A stretch of DNA of 56,407 nucleotides, taken from NCBI GenBank assembly GCA_944389315.1, contig CALXLX010000039.1, positions 1 to 56,407 of the forward strand. Direction: 5' to 3'. A program made the position numbers and the translations under genes. A model generated the notes under the pieces. The model searched no databases, had not been told where the DNA came from, and saw nothing but the letters and a program-made list of their open reading frames with translations. Below are positions 45,697 through 54,201 of this stretch, in pieces; the first letter of the stretch is position 1, and each line of letters begins with the position of its first letter. The DNA is from an uncultured Opitutales bacterium (GTDB lineage: Bacteria > Verrucomicrobiota > Verrucomicrobiia > Opitutales > Intestinicryptomonadaceae).

Positions 45697-46332
45697 ATGA
45701 TACTAATCGGAAAAAAGTTGGGCATGACCCAAGTTTTCAACGGGGATAATTCACTCGTTGCGGTCACTGTTGTTCAGGCAGGACCGTGCCCCGTTACCCA
45801 AGTAAAAACCGCCCAGGGCAAAGATGGTTACGACGCCGTGCAAATCGGTTTCGGCGAGCAGAAAGAGTCTCGCATGAGCAAGGCTGAGCTCGGGCACTTA
45901 AAGAAGGCTGGTATAGAAAAACCCCTTACGGAGCTTGTGGAGTTCCGCACTCCCAACGCTTCCGAGTTCAAGCCCGGAGACGTTCTTACGGTTGAGAAAT
46001 TCTCCGAGGGCCAGAAGATAGACATCATCGGCACGACCAAGGGCAAGGGCTTCCAGGGTGTTATGCACCGCTACAATTTCCAGGGTCAGCCTGCCACGCA
46101 CGGTCACATGATGCACCGCAGGCCCGGTTCCGTCGGCTGCCGCCAGACTCCCGGCCACGTCTACAAGGGCAGAAAGATGCCCGGCCACGAGGGCCAGGTT
46201 CGCCGCACGACGCAGAATCTCGAGATAGTCAAGATTATCGCCGACAAGAACATCATGCTCATCAAGGGCAGTCTTCCCGGCGCAAAGGGCGATGTGGTGA
46301 TAGTCCGCACCGCTAAAAAGGCAACCAAGTAA
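45697..46332 (+). CDS. rplC: Ribosomal protein L3
   Basis: The 211-residue large-subunit protein binds 23S rRNA near the peptidyl transferase centre and helps start 50S assembly. The N-terminus ILIGKKLGMTQVF is diagnostic, and the loop GSVGCRQTPGHVYKGRKMPGHEG with the Gln that is methylated in E. coli is conserved. Length is within two residues of E. coli L3. It is first in the cluster here, whereas rpsJ normally precedes it. No ribosome-binding site lies before the ATG. Confidence 0.97.
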   Translation: MILIGKKLGMTQVFNGDNSLVAVTVVQAGPCPVTQVKTAQGKDGYDAVQIGFGEQKESRMSKAELGHLKKAGIEKPLTELVEFRTPNASEFKPGDVLTVEKFSEGQKIDIIGTTKGKGFQGVMHRYNFQGQPATHGHMMHRRPGSVGCRQTPGHVYKGRKMPGHEGQVRRTTQNLEIVKIIADKNIMLIKGSLPGAKGDVVIVRTAKKATK

Positions 46333-46350
46333 TTCAGGAGATCGACGCTA

Positions 46351-46974
46351 ATGAAACTTAAAGTTTACAATACTGACGGGTCGAGCTTCTCGGAAAAAGA
46401 TTTCGACATACCCTCTTTTGAAGGCGACAAGGGTCTTTTCGCCCTCAAGGAAACAATAGTTGCATACCAGGCCAACGCCAGGCAGGGCAACGCCTCCACT
46501 CTCGACTACGGCGAGGTCAGCGGCTCCTGCGCAAAGCCTTTCAAGCAGAAGGGCGGCGGCCGCTCGCGTCACGGCACGACCAAGAGCGTGATACATCGCG
46601 GCGGCGCGGTTGTATTCGGACCCAGGCCCAGGGACTGGTCCCAGAAGATGAACCGCAAGGTTCGCGTTCTGGCGCTCCAGAGGGCTTTGTTCGACAAGTG
46701 CTCCGAGGCGGCTTTGAGCCTGATAGAGAAGTTTGAGATGGCCCAGCCCAAGACCAAGCTTATGGAGGCTCTCCTCTCCAAGATACAGCCCAAGGGCAAG
46801 GTTCTGATAGTAGACGACGTCTTTGCCGACAATGTTGTTCTTTCGGGCCGCAACATAGAGCGCATGTTCTTCTGCGAGACCGCCTCGCTGAACGCTCTGG
46901 ATTTGGTCAAGTTCTCAACTGTAATAATGAGCGAGCAGGCTTTGAACACTCTGCTTGCCCGCATTTCCAAGTAA
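46351..46974 (+). CDS. rplD: Ribosomal protein L4
   Basis: The 207-residue protein lines the exit tunnel and, in enterobacteria, regulates the S10 operon by binding its leader. The tunnel-tip loop (KPFKQKGGGRSRHGTTKSV) and the GGAVVFGPRPRDW segment are conserved. It follows rplC by 18 bases and precedes rplW by 12, in the universal order. Confidence 0.96.
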   Translation: MKLKVYNTDGSSFSEKDFDIPSFEGDKGLFALKETIVAYQANARQGNASTLDYGEVSGSCAKPFKQKGGGRSRHGTTKSVIHRGGAVVFGPRPRDWSQKMNRKVRVLALQRALFDKCSEAALSLIEKFEMAQPKTKLMEALLSKIQPKGKVLIVDDVFADNVVLSGRNIERMFFCETASLNALDLVKFSTVIMSEQALNTLLARISK

Positions 46975-46986
46975 GGCGCAAAAGAC

Positions 46987-47271
46987 ATGGCTAAGAACAT
47001 TCTAAAATCAGTCAGGGTCACGGAGAAGGCCACGAACCTTCAGTCGACCGTAAACCAGTACACCTTTGAGGTTGACGACAAGGCCAATGCGACGGAAGTT
47101 GCCGAGGCTGTCGAGAAGGCCTTCAAGGTGACGGTTGCGCGCGTGAATATCCTCAACGCTGCGGGCAAGGTGAAGATTTCCCGCATGAGCAAGGCTCGTC
47201 CGGGCGTTAAGGGCAAAATGAAAAAGGCTGTGGTATCCCTCAAAAAGGGCGACAGCATTCAACTTGCGTAA
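46987..47271 (+). CDS. rplW: Ribosomal protein L23
   Basis: The 94-residue protein sits at the tunnel exit, where trigger factor and SRP dock. The segment KSVRVTEKATNLQSTVNQYTFEVD and the later VTVARVNILNAAGK are typical. It lies between rplD and rplB in the expected order, 17 bases before rplB. Confidence 0.95.
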   Translation: MAKNILKSVRVTEKATNLQSTVNQYTFEVDDKANATEVAEAVEKAFKVTVARVNILNAAGKVKISRMSKARPGVKGKMKKAVVSLKKGDSIQLA

Positions 47272-47288
47272 ATTAGGAGATATTTAAG

Positions 47289-48137
47289 ATGCCTATAATC
47301 AAGAAAAGGCCCTTGACCCCCTCGCAGAGGTACACGGAACTAGTCTCGGGCGAAGTCGACAAGAAGCGTCCGGAGCGTTCGCTCACGGAGAAGATACACC
47401 GCGCGAAAGGCCGCAACTGCTACGGCAGGATAACCTCGCGCAGGCGCGGCGGCGGCCATAAGAAGCTGTATCGCCGCATAGATTTCAAGCGCGATATAAT
47501 AGACGTGCCGGCGACGATAGTTGCCATAGAGTACGATCCGTTCCGCACGGCCAACATAGCGCTGCTGCAGTATGACAACGGCGAGAAGCGCTACATACTT
47601 GCTCCCAACGGGCTTAAGAAGGGCGACAAGATCGTCTCCAGCAACAAGCCCCAGGCCGAGTACACCGCAGGCTTGGCTCTTCCGCTGAAGCTGATACCTC
47701 CGGCGATGAAGATTCACGCGGTTGAGCTTCTGCCCGGCAAGGGCGCGCAGATAGCCCGCGGCGCGGGCGCAGGCGCCCAGCTGGTCGGCGTAGAGGGCGA
47801 CAAGGCCACCGTTAAGCTTCCCAGTGGCGAGTTGCGCCTGATAGACGCCTCCTGCCGCGCCGTTATAGGCGTTGTGGGCAACAGCGACCATGCCAACCAG
47901 AGTCTCGGCAAGGCCGGCAGAAACAGGTGGCTTGGGCGTCGTCCGCGCGTGCGCGGCGTGGTGATGAACCCTGTCGACCACCCGATGGGCGGCGGCGAAG
48001 GCAGAACCAGCGGCGGCGGCCAGCCCGTATCTCCGTGGGGCCAGCTTGCGAAGGGTTATCCGACCCGCAAGAAGACCAAGGTTTCCAATTCGGCTATTCT
48101 TCTGAGACGCGACGGCAAAAAAATTAAAAGGAAATAA
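47289..48137 (+). CDS. rplB: Ribosomal protein L2
   Basis: The 282-residue protein binds 23S rRNA close to the peptidyl transferase centre and is needed for subunit joining. The block [17 protein letters not shown] with the conserved His is intact, as is the basic C-terminal tail. It is slightly longer than E. coli L2. In its first 12 isoleucine codons, ten are ATA and two ATC, unusual for a highly expressed gene. Confidence 0.97.
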   Translation: MPIIKKRPLTPSQRYTELVSGEVDKKRPERSLTEKIHRAKGRNCYGRITSRRRGGGHKKLYRRIDFKRDIIDVPATIVAIEYDPFRTANIALLQYDNGEKRYILAPNGLKKGDKIVSSNKPQAEYTAGLALPLKLIPPAMKIHAVELLPGKGAQIARGAGAGAQLVGVEGDKATVKLPSGELRLIDASCRAVIGVVGNSDHANQSLGKAGRNRWLGRRPRVRGVVMNPVDHPMGGGEGRTSGGGQPVSPWGQLAKGYPTRKKTKVSNSAILLRRDGKKIKRK

Positions 48138-48142
48138 TCCAC

Positions 48143-48421
48143 ATGGCACGTTCAATTAAAAAAGGACCTTTTGTCGACCCCAGCCTTCAGGACAAGGTTG
48201 ACGAAGCTCAAAAGACCAACTCGCACAAGCCCATACAGACTTGGTCGCGCCGTTCGGTCATAACCCCCGATTTCATCGGTTTGAACTTCAACGTCCACAA
48301 CGGCAGGAAGTTCCTTCCCGTTTATGTGACGGAGAACATGGTCGGTCACAAGCTTGGAGAATTTGCGCCCACGCGCTACTTCAAGGGACACAATCCTCAT
48401 ACCAAGAAGGCCGTTCAGTAA
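48143..48421 (+). CDS. rpsS: Ribosomal protein S19
   Basis: The 92-residue small-subunit head protein contacts the decoding-site tRNA and L5. The N-terminus [14 protein letters not shown], the [12 protein letters not shown] block and the C-terminal [13 protein letters not shown] are characteristic. It follows rplB by five bases. Two stop codons in tandem end it, and the next frame is not rplV but an inserted exported-protein gene. Confidence 0.97.
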   Translation: MARSIKKGPFVDPSLQDKVDEAQKTNSHKPIQTWSRRSVITPDFIGLNFNVHNGRKFLPVYVTENMVGHKLGEFAPTRYFKGHNPHTKKAVQ

Positions 48422-48427
48422 TAAATC

Positions 48428-48781
48428 ATGACGAGGTTTGGCAAATCGGCGATTGCGTTCGCGGCGGGGCTAGTTCTCGCGGCGGGGCTTTGCCGTGTTG
48501 CCGCCGCGCCGAAGTGGGCGGTAAGCAATGGTCTGGAGGGTGCGGTAGGCGCGAAGGTTGTTCGCGTGGACGCGTCCGACGAAGGGCCGGAAGTTGCGCT
48601 TTTTGCTTCGGATACGGGCTCGATAAGAATCGGGACGGTGTGCGTTTTTATGCGCGGGGACAAAATCGTAGGCAAGGGGGTTGTCGCGGACTGTTCGAGG
48701 AACGGCGGGGCGATAATTCCTATGGGCGATTTTTCTGCGCGCGAGGGCGACGCGGTGTATCCCAACCTCACAAGAAACTAA
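48428..48781 (+). CDS. Small exported protein inserted in the ribosomal operon
   Basis: I do not recognise this 117-residue protein. Residues 1-27 form a signal peptide (basic TRFGKS, hydrophobic core, AAA cleavage region). The mature 90 residues are mainly beta-prone, with segments IRIGTVCVFMRGDKIVGKGVVAD and AREGDAVYP that recall small beta-barrel domains of periplasmic proteins. It begins six bases after the rpsS stop with no clear ribosome-binding site, which suggests coupling, and ends 16 bases before rplV. About half its glycine codons are GGG, unlike the GGC-rich neighbours. It breaks the nearly universal rpsS-rplV pair. The role is unknown. Confidence 0.7.
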   Translation: MTRFGKSAIAFAAGLVLAAGLCRVAAAPKWAVSNGLEGAVGAKVVRVDASDEGPEVALFASDTGSIRIGTVCVFMRGDKIVGKGVVADCSRNGGAIIPMGDFSAREGDAVYPNLTRN

Positions 48782-48797
48782 TTTAACAGGAATAACT

Positions 48798-49133
48798 ATG
48801 GAAGTTAAAGCTTTAACAAAGTTTGCGCGCATGTCCGATAAAAAAGTGCGCCAGATTACAAGAAACCTCAGGGGTATGAATGCGGCGGTCGCGCTTGAGA
48901 CACTCAAGCTGGTTCCCCGCAAGAGCGCCAAGCTCGTGGCCAAGACTCTCGCCAGCGCGATAGCCAACGCCGAGAACAACAACGGTTTGTCGGCGGCCAA
49001 TCTGAAGATAACCGTTGCCACCGTCGACCAGGGAGTGGCTTTCCGCCGTTTCCGCGCGGTCGCCAGGGGCAGCGCGCATCCCTACAAGAAGAGGACCAGC
49101 AACATCACAATCGTCCTTTCCGACGAAAAATAA
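48798..49133 (+). CDS. rplV: Ribosomal protein L22
   Basis: The 111-residue protein binds several 23S rRNA domains, and its hairpin lines the exit tunnel. The N-terminal LTKFARMSDKKVRQITRNLRGM and the tip region FRRFRAVARGSAHPYKKRTSNITIVL are conserved. A GGAA site precedes the ATG. It follows the inserted exported-protein gene rather than rpsS. Confidence 0.96.
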   Translation: MEVKALTKFARMSDKKVRQITRNLRGMNAAVALETLKLVPRKSAKLVAKTLASAIANAENNNGLSAANLKITVATVDQGVAFRRFRAVARGSAHPYKKRTSNITIVLSDEK

Positions 49134-49148
49134 TTTGGAGAAAACATT

Positions 49149-49781
49149 ATGGGACAAAAAGTAAATCCGAGAGGTTTCCGTCTTGCAGTTCGCCGCGATT
49201 GGGATTCGCGCTGGTACGCTACCAAGGGCGACTACGCCGCCGCTGTGAATGAGGACTACCGAATCCGCGAGTTTCTCCGCGAGAAGCTCAATACCGCTTC
49301 GGTGCCGAGAATCTTCATAGAGCGCGCCGGCCAGCGCATACGCGTCAAGATATTCACGGCGCGTCCCGGCGTTTTGATAGGACCCAAAGGGGCGGCTCTT
49401 GAGACGCTCAAAGCGGAGCTTTCCAAGTTTGTAAACAAGGACGTCATCGTCGACGTTCAGGAGGTGAAGAAGCCCGATCTGGTGGCGTTCCTGGTTGCAG
49501 AGAGCGTTGCGTTGCAGCTCGAGAGGCGCATATCTTTCCGCCGCGCGATAAAGAAGGCTATACAGAATTCCATGACGATGGGCGCCGACGGAATCAAGAT
49601 ACAGATATCCGGAAGGCTCGGCGGCGCGGAGATAGCGCGCGTTGAATGGCAGAGAAAGGGCAGGATACCGCTTCACACTCTCCGCGAGAACATAGACTAC
49701 GGCTTCACCGAGGCCCACACCGTTTACGGAAAGATAGGCGTGAAGTGTTGGCTGTGCCTTAAGAAGGACGATGCCCAATAA
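49149..49781 (+). CDS. rpsC: Ribosomal protein S3
   Basis: The 210-residue protein of the 30S head helps form the mRNA entry channel. It starts GQKVNPRGFRLAVRRDWDSRWY, has the KH domain with the GPKGAALETLKAEL loop, and ends with the conserved GGAEIARVEWQRKGRIPLHTLRENIDYG block. It is about 20 residues shorter than E. coli S3, at the C-terminal tail. Confidence 0.97.
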   Translation: MGQKVNPRGFRLAVRRDWDSRWYATKGDYAAAVNEDYRIREFLREKLNTASVPRIFIERAGQRIRVKIFTARPGVLIGPKGAALETLKAELSKFVNKDVIVDVQEVKKPDLVAFLVAESVALQLERRISFRRAIKKAIQNSMTMGADGIKIQISGRLGGAEIARVEWQRKGRIPLHTLRENIDYGFTEAHTVYGKIGVKCWLCLKKDDAQ

Positions 49782-49807
49782 TCACAAACGCATAGGAGAT
49801 TTTAACA

Positions 49808-50236
49808 ATGGCTAATATTATTCCGGCAAGAACGAAGTATCGCAAGATGCACAAGGGGCGCAATCGCGGCAACGCCAAGGGCGGCGACACGATTGCCTTC
49901 GGCGATTTCGCCATACAGGCTTTGGAGCGCGGCAAGGCGTCTTCCCAGCAGCTCGAGGCGGCCCGTGTTGCGATAAACAGGTTTTTGAAGCGCAAGGGCA
50001 AGATGTGGATGAGGGTATTCCCCCAGAAGAGCGTGACCAAGAAGCCCGCCGAGACCCGTCAGGGTAAGGGTAAGGGTGCGGTCGAGTACTGGGTGGCCGT
50101 CATCAAGCCGGGCACGGTGCTTTTTGAGATAGCGGGCGTTCCGATGAGCGTTGCGCGCGAAGCCATGAGGCTTGCGGACGGCAAGCTTCCCTTCCAGTGC
50201 CGCTTTGTGGTTCGCGAAGGCGTAGAGGTACTCTAA
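49808..50236 (+). CDS. rplP: Ribosomal protein L16
   Basis: The 142-residue protein contacts the A-site tRNA and 5S-proximal 23S rRNA. Typical parts are IIPARTKYRKMHKGRNRGNAKGG, KGKMWMRVFPQKSVTKKPAETRQGKGKGAVEYWVAVIKPG and the C-terminal LPFQCRFVVRE. Its start is 26 bases after the rpsC stop. Confidence 0.97.
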   Translation: MANIIPARTKYRKMHKGRNRGNAKGGDTIAFGDFAIQALERGKASSQQLEAARVAINRFLKRKGKMWMRVFPQKSVTKKPAETRQGKGKGAVEYWVAVIKPGTVLFEIAGVPMSVAREAMRLADGKLPFQCRFVVREGVEVL

Positions 50237-50257
50237 AAAAGGAAAGGTCTTACACAG

Positions 50258-50449
50258 ATGAAAGCAAAGGAAGTAAGGGAGCTTTCCCTCGACGAGATAG
50301 AGCAGAAGCTGCGCGAATGCCGCGCCGAGCTCGACGGTTTGAACATACGCAAGGTCACCGGCCAGGTGGAGAACACCGGCAGGATAAGGACGTTGCGCCG
50401 CGATATTGCGCGCTTGGAGACCGTGAAAACCCAGAAGCGCAACAGTTAA
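50258..50449 (+). CDS. rpmC: Ribosomal protein L29
   Basis: The 63-residue two-helix protein sits beside L23 at the tunnel exit. KAKEVRELSLDEIEQKLRECRAELDGLN and the closing RTLRRDIARLETVKTQ are typical. Length equals that of E. coli L29. It is placed as usual between rplP and rpsQ. Confidence 0.95.
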   Translation: MKAKEVRELSLDEIEQKLRECRAELDGLNIRKVTGQVENTGRIRTLRRDIARLETVKTQKRNS

Positions 50450-50467
50450 TAGAAAGGCCTACGAGAA

Positions 50468-50743
50468 ATGTCAGAAGAAAGAAAGAGCCGCAAGAGTCTC
50501 ACGGGTGTGGTAACGTCCATATCCGGGGACAAGAGCATAAAGGTCACCTATTTCTACAAGGTTCCGCATCCGCAGTACCACAAGGAGATACGCCGCAAGA
50601 CGGTTTTGCACGTTCACGACGAGAAGAACGAGTGCAAGCTCGGCGACAAGGTAGAGGTGATGGAAACCCGTCCGATAAGTAAGCTGAAACGCTTCCGTAT
50701 CGTTCGCATAATTGAAAAGGCCCCGGTAGTGGCCGGAGAATAA
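50468..50743 (+). CDS. rpsQ: Ribosomal protein S17
   Basis: The 91-residue OB-fold protein binds 16S rRNA early in 30S assembly. KSLTGVVTSISGDKSIKV, then HEIRRKT-like YHKEIRRKTVLHVHDEKNECKLGDKVEV and RPISKLKRFRIV are diagnostic. The N-terminus is a few residues longer than in E. coli. Confidence 0.96.
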   Translation: MSEERKSRKSLTGVVTSISGDKSIKVTYFYKVPHPQYHKEIRRKTVLHVHDEKNECKLGDKVEVMETRPISKLKRFRIVRIIEKAPVVAGE

Positions 50744-50755
50744 GGAGCATATTCC

Positions 50756-51118
50756 ATGATTCAGATGCAGACAAATTTGGTTGTCGCCGACAACACGGGC
50801 GCCAAGGAAGTTATGATGGTCCGCAGGCTGGGCCAGAAGAAGCGCATAGCTTCCGTGGGAGACGTCATAGTTGTGGCGGTAAAATCTTCAATCCCCGAGG
50901 CCACCGTCAAGAAGGGTACGGTTGCCAAGGCCGTGATAGTGCGCACCAAGGCGCCGATACGCCGTTCTGACGGCTCGTATCTGCGTTTCGACTCCAACGC
51001 GGTTGTCATACTCGACGGCACGGGAAATCCGCGCGGCACGCGTATTTTCGGACCGGTTGCGCGCGAGTTGCGCAAGAATTACATGAAAATAGTATCCCTC
51101 GCACAGGAGGTCATATAA
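50756..51118 (+). CDS. rplN: Ribosomal protein L14
   Basis: The 120-residue protein forms part of the intersubunit bridge with L19. [69 protein letters not shown] and the closing [10 protein letters not shown] are nearly canonical. AAGGAG lies nine bases before the ATG. It begins the spc-type half of the cluster. Confidence 0.97.
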   Translation: MIQMQTNLVVADNTGAKEVMMVRRLGQKKRIASVGDVIVVAVKSSIPEATVKKGTVAKAVIVRTKAPIRRSDGSYLRFDSNAVVILDGTGNPRGTRIFGPVARELRKNYMKIVSLAQEVI

Positions 51119-51119
51119 T

Positions 51120-51377
51120 ATGAAGTCATCTGTTAAAAAAGGCGAAGAGGTTGTCGTGATAGCGGGTTCGGCGAAGGGCTCGCGCGGCAAGGTTTTGGCG
51201 GTGTTCCCCAAGACCCAGCGCGTTTTGGTCGAGGGCGTGAACATGCTCACGCACCACGAGCGCAAGAGCGACAAGAATCCCGAGGGCGCCGTCGTAAAGC
51301 GCGAGGGCGGAATCCACATTTCAAACGTAATGTCTGCCGGGCGTTTCGATTCGAGGAAGAAGGCTTCCAAGAAATAG
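51120..51377 (+). CDS. rplX: Ribosomal protein L24
   Basis: The 85-residue assembly-initiator protein has the KOW motif KKGEEVVVIAGSAKGSRGKVLAVFPKTQRVLVEGVN followed by the GAVVKREGGIHISNVM block. It is shorter than the 104-residue E. coli protein and ends in a basic tail. It starts one base after the rplN stop. Confidence 0.95.
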   Translation: MKSSVKKGEEVVVIAGSAKGSRGKVLAVFPKTQRVLVEGVNMLTHHERKSDKNPEGAVVKREGGIHISNVMSAGRFDSRKKASKK

Positions 51378-51407
51378 GCGTAAGCGGAGACCAAACAAAC
51401 AACGAAA

Positions 51408-51968
51408 ATGAGCATACCTGCACTTAAAAAGATATATCAAGATAAGGTAGTCGCCGAGCTGAAGAAGAATCTCGGCGTCGAGAATCCGCATCAGGTGCCC
51501 AATCTCGAGAAGATAGTAATCAGCTCCGGGATACGCAGCGAATGCAGCAAGGACTGGATACAGGAGGTCGCCAACGAGATCGCCAAGATTTCGGGGCAGA
51601 AGCCTGTCATCACGAAGGCCAAGAAGAGCATAGCAAACTTCAAGCTCAGGGAGGGCCAGCCCAACGGCGTAAAGGTGACTTTGCGCGGCGAGCGCATGTG
51701 GGATTTTCTCTACAAGCTTATAGCCATAGTTCTGCCCTCCATACGCGACTTCCGCGGCATACCCGGCAGGCTCGACGGCAACGGCAACTACAATTACGGC
51801 ATAGCCGACCATACCATATTCCCCGAGGTTACGGTGGATCCGAACCGCAAGAATTTGGGCATGGACATAACCATAGTGACCACGGCCAAGACTGACGACG
51901 CCGGCAGAGAGCTGCTCAGGCTGCTTGGCATGCCTTTCCGCAAACCCGCCAAGACGGCAAACAAGTAG
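51408..51968 (+). CDS. rplE: Ribosomal protein L5
   Basis: The 186-residue protein binds 5S rRNA and the P-site tRNA. NPHQVPNLEKIVISSGI, TKAKKSIANFKLREGQPNGVKVTLRG, FRGIPGRLDGNGNYNYGIADHTIFPEV and the terminal RELLRLLGMPF are diagnostic. Placement between rplX and rpsN is universal. Confidence 0.97.
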   Translation: MSIPALKKIYQDKVVAELKKNLGVENPHQVPNLEKIVISSGIRSECSKDWIQEVANEIAKISGQKPVITKAKKSIANFKLREGQPNGVKVTLRGERMWDFLYKLIAIVLPSIRDFRGIPGRLDGNGNYNYGIADHTIFPEVTVDPNRKNLGMDITIVTTAKTDDAGRELLRLLGMPFRKPAKTANK

Positions 51969-51977
51969 GATTTAAAC

Positions 51978-52283
51978 ATGGCTAAGAAATCATCAATACA
52001 GCGCAATCTCAAGCGCCAGAGAATGGCGGAGAAGTACGCGGCCAAGCGCGCCGAGTACAAGAAGATAATCGCCGATCCGAAATCCTCCGACGAGGAGTTC
52101 TTCAGTGCCTCGAGGAAGCTGGCCAAGCTTCCCCGCAATTCGTCCAAGGTGCGCATACGCAACCGCTGTTCGATAACCGGCAGGCCGCGCGCGTTCATAC
52201 GCAAGTTCGGCTTGAGCCGCATAACCTTCCGCGAGCTGGCCAGCGACGGCAAGCTTCCCGGAATAACAAAAGCATCTTGGTAG
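51978..52283 (+). CDS. rpsN: Ribosomal protein S14, zinc-free long form
   Basis: The 101-residue protein is the long form without the four-cysteine zinc site; only one Cys is present. [30 protein letters not shown] and the closing LPGITKASW are typical. The length equals that of E. coli S14. Confidence 0.96.
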   Translation: MAKKSSIQRNLKRQRMAEKYAAKRAEYKKIIADPKSSDEEFFSASRKLAKLPRNSSKVRIRNRCSITGRPRAFIRKFGLSRITFRELASDGKLPGITKASW

Positions 52284-52298
52284 GAAAGGACGTTTATC

Positions 52299-52697
52299 AT
52301 GGCATCACACGATAACATCGGCGACTTTTTGACGATCATACGCAACGCCTACAAGGCGGGCAAGGAGAGCTGCTCGGCATCCCACTCGAACATACGCGAG
52401 GGCATAGCCAAGATACTCAAGGACGAGGGCTATGTGGACGCGGTTGAGATAAAGGGCGACAAGCCCGCCGAGAAGACCATAGAGCTCACGCTCAGGTATG
52501 TTGACGGCGTTCCGGCCATCACTCAGATAGAGCGAGTCAGCAAGCCCGGCAGGAGGCTTTATTACGAGTATCGCGCCATACCCCGCGTAATAGGCGGCAT
52601 GGGCATATCCATACTCACCACGAGCAAGGGCGTTTTGAAGGACTCCGACTGCCGTTCCCAGAAGGCCGGCGGCGAGCTTCTTTGCAAGGTCTGGTAA
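52299..52697 (+). CDS. rpsH: Ribosomal protein S8
   Basis: The 132-residue protein binds the central domain of 16S rRNA and, in E. coli, represses the spc operon. DNIGDFLTIIRNAYKAG, the middle strands and the C-terminal GGMGISILTTSKGVLKDSDCRSQKAGGELLCKVW are conserved. An AGGAAAGGA site precedes the ATG. Confidence 0.96.
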   Translation: MASHDNIGDFLTIIRNAYKAGKESCSASHSNIREGIAKILKDEGYVDAVEIKGDKPAEKTIELTLRYVDGVPAITQIERVSKPGRRLYYEYRAIPRVIGGMGISILTTSKGVLKDSDCRSQKAGGELLCKVW

Positions 52698-52718
52698 TTT
52701 AACAGGAAAAACAGGACA

Positions 52719-53267
52719 ATGAGCAGAATAGGCAAACTTCCAATACATGTCCCTGCAGGCGTCAAGGTGGCCGTCGACGGATTGACGGTCACTGTTGAAG
52801 GCCCTAAGGGAAAATTGTCTGAAACATTCAACAATGCGGTTTCCATCAGTTTTAAGGACGGCGTGATAACCGTTTCCCCGGCGAACAATTCGCGTTTCGC
52901 AGACGCTATGTTCGGCACGGCCCGCAGCATAATAAATTCGATGGTCATAGGCGTCCAGCACGCCTACGAGAAGGTTCTCGAGATAAAGGGCGTAGGTTTT
53001 AAGGCCGAGCTTAAGGGCAAGGTTTTGACTTTGGCTTTGGGTTATGCGCATCCGTGCATATACGAGATTCCCGAGGGCATAACCGTGACCATAGGCGAGA
53101 CTCCCGACAAGAACCCCCTCGTTACGGTGACCGGCGCTAGCAAGCATATGGTTGGCCAGGTTGCCGCCGACATCAAGGCGTTCTATCCGATAGAGCCCTA
53201 CAAGGGCAAGGGTGTGCGCATCCACGGCGAGTTTGTTCGTCGCAAGGAGGGCAAGAAGACCGCTTAG
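52719..53267 (+). CDS. rplF: Ribosomal protein L6
   Basis: The 182-residue protein sits near the factor-binding site. It starts SRIGKLPIHVPAGVKVAVDG and shows the internal repeat of two similar domains, with VTGASKHMVGQVAADIKAFYPIEPYKGKGVRIHGEFVRRKEGKK at the end. Length is typical. Confidence 0.97.
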   Translation: MSRIGKLPIHVPAGVKVAVDGLTVTVEGPKGKLSETFNNAVSISFKDGVITVSPANNSRFADAMFGTARSIINSMVIGVQHAYEKVLEIKGVGFKAELKGKVLTLALGYAHPCIYEIPEGITVTIGETPDKNPLVTVTGASKHMVGQVAADIKAFYPIEPYKGKGVRIHGEFVRRKEGKKTA

Positions 53268-53302
53268 TCTTGCGGCTTAACATTTAATGAAAGAGTAGGA
53301 CG

Positions 53303-53665
53303 ATGAAACTCGAAAAGAAACAGGATTTGCAGCAGAAGCGCCGCTGGCGCGTTCGCGGCAAGGTAGTCGGCTCGGCCGACAGGCCTCGCCTGAGCGTATG
53401 CTTTACCAACAAGCACATATACGCGCAAGTTATAGACGACAAGAAGGGGATTACTCTTTGCAGCCTTTGCTCGACGAGCAAGGAGCTTAACGGCCAGAAG
53501 GTTCTCGCCAACAAGGCGGGAGCGGTTCTGCTCGGCAAGGCTTTGGGCGCAAAGATGAAAGCCGCAAACATATCGGCAGTCGTGTTCGACCGCGGCAGCC
53601 GCAAATATCACGGCTGCGTCCAGAGTTTTGCGGACGCGGTGCGCGAAAACGGCATCAACTTCTAA
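53303..53665 (+). CDS. rplR: Ribosomal protein L18
   Basis: The 120-residue 5S rRNA-binding protein has the basic N-terminus QQKRRWRVRGKVVGSADRPRLSVCFTNKHIYAQVIDD and the C-terminal VVFDRGSRKYHGCVQSFADAVRENGINF. Length and place between rplF and rpsE are as expected. Confidence 0.96.
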   Translation: MKLEKKQDLQQKRRWRVRGKVVGSADRPRLSVCFTNKHIYAQVIDDKKGITLCSLCSTSKELNGQKVLANKAGAVLLGKALGAKMKAANISAVVFDRGSRKYHGCVQSFADAVRENGINF

Positions 53666-53677
53666 CATCTTGATAAA

Positions 53678-54184
53678 ATGAGCAGAGAATTCAAAAAACA
53701 AAGGGTGGAGGAGAACTCCGGCCCCGAACTCATAGAGAAAGTGGTTCACATCAACCGTTGCGCCAAGGTCGTAAAGGGCGGAAGGCGCTTTTCCTTCGCG
53801 GCGTTGGTGGTTGTCGGCGACGGCGCCGGCAACGTAGGTTTGGGCTACGGCAAGGCCAAGGAGGTTCCGGACGCAATCAAGAAGGCGACCGACAGGGCCC
53901 GCGGCAAGATGAAGTCCGTAAGCCTGAAGGACAACACCATACCCCACGAGGTTGTAGGCGAGTCCGACGGCGGCGTTGTGATGCTTCGTCCGGCCACTCC
54001 CGGTACCGGCGTCATAGCCGGCGGCGGCGTCCGCGCGGTTCTCGAGGCGGTGGGCGTCAAGGACGTGCTCAGCAAATCACTCGGCTCCAACAACGACATG
54101 GCCATGGTCAACGCCACTCTGGCGGCTCTCTACCAGCTGCGCACCTTGGAGACCATAAGCAAACTCAGAGGCAAATCTGCCTAA
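53678..54184 (+). CDS. rpsE: Ribosomal protein S5
   Basis: The 168-residue protein lies near the decoding site and mRNA entry. [47 protein letters not shown] is the signature block, and [31 protein letters not shown] closes the core. The next gene is rplO; rpmD (L30), usual at this point in many bacteria, is absent. Confidence 0.97.
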   Translation: MSREFKKQRVEENSGPELIEKVVHINRCAKVVKGGRRFSFAALVVVGDGAGNVGLGYGKAKEVPDAIKKATDRARGKMKSVSLKDNTIPHEVVGESDGGVVMLRPATPGTGVIAGGGVRAVLEAVGVKDVLSKSLGSNNDMAMVNATLAALYQLRTLETISKLRGKSA

Positions 54185-54201
54185 TAGGGGAATTATAGAA
54201 A

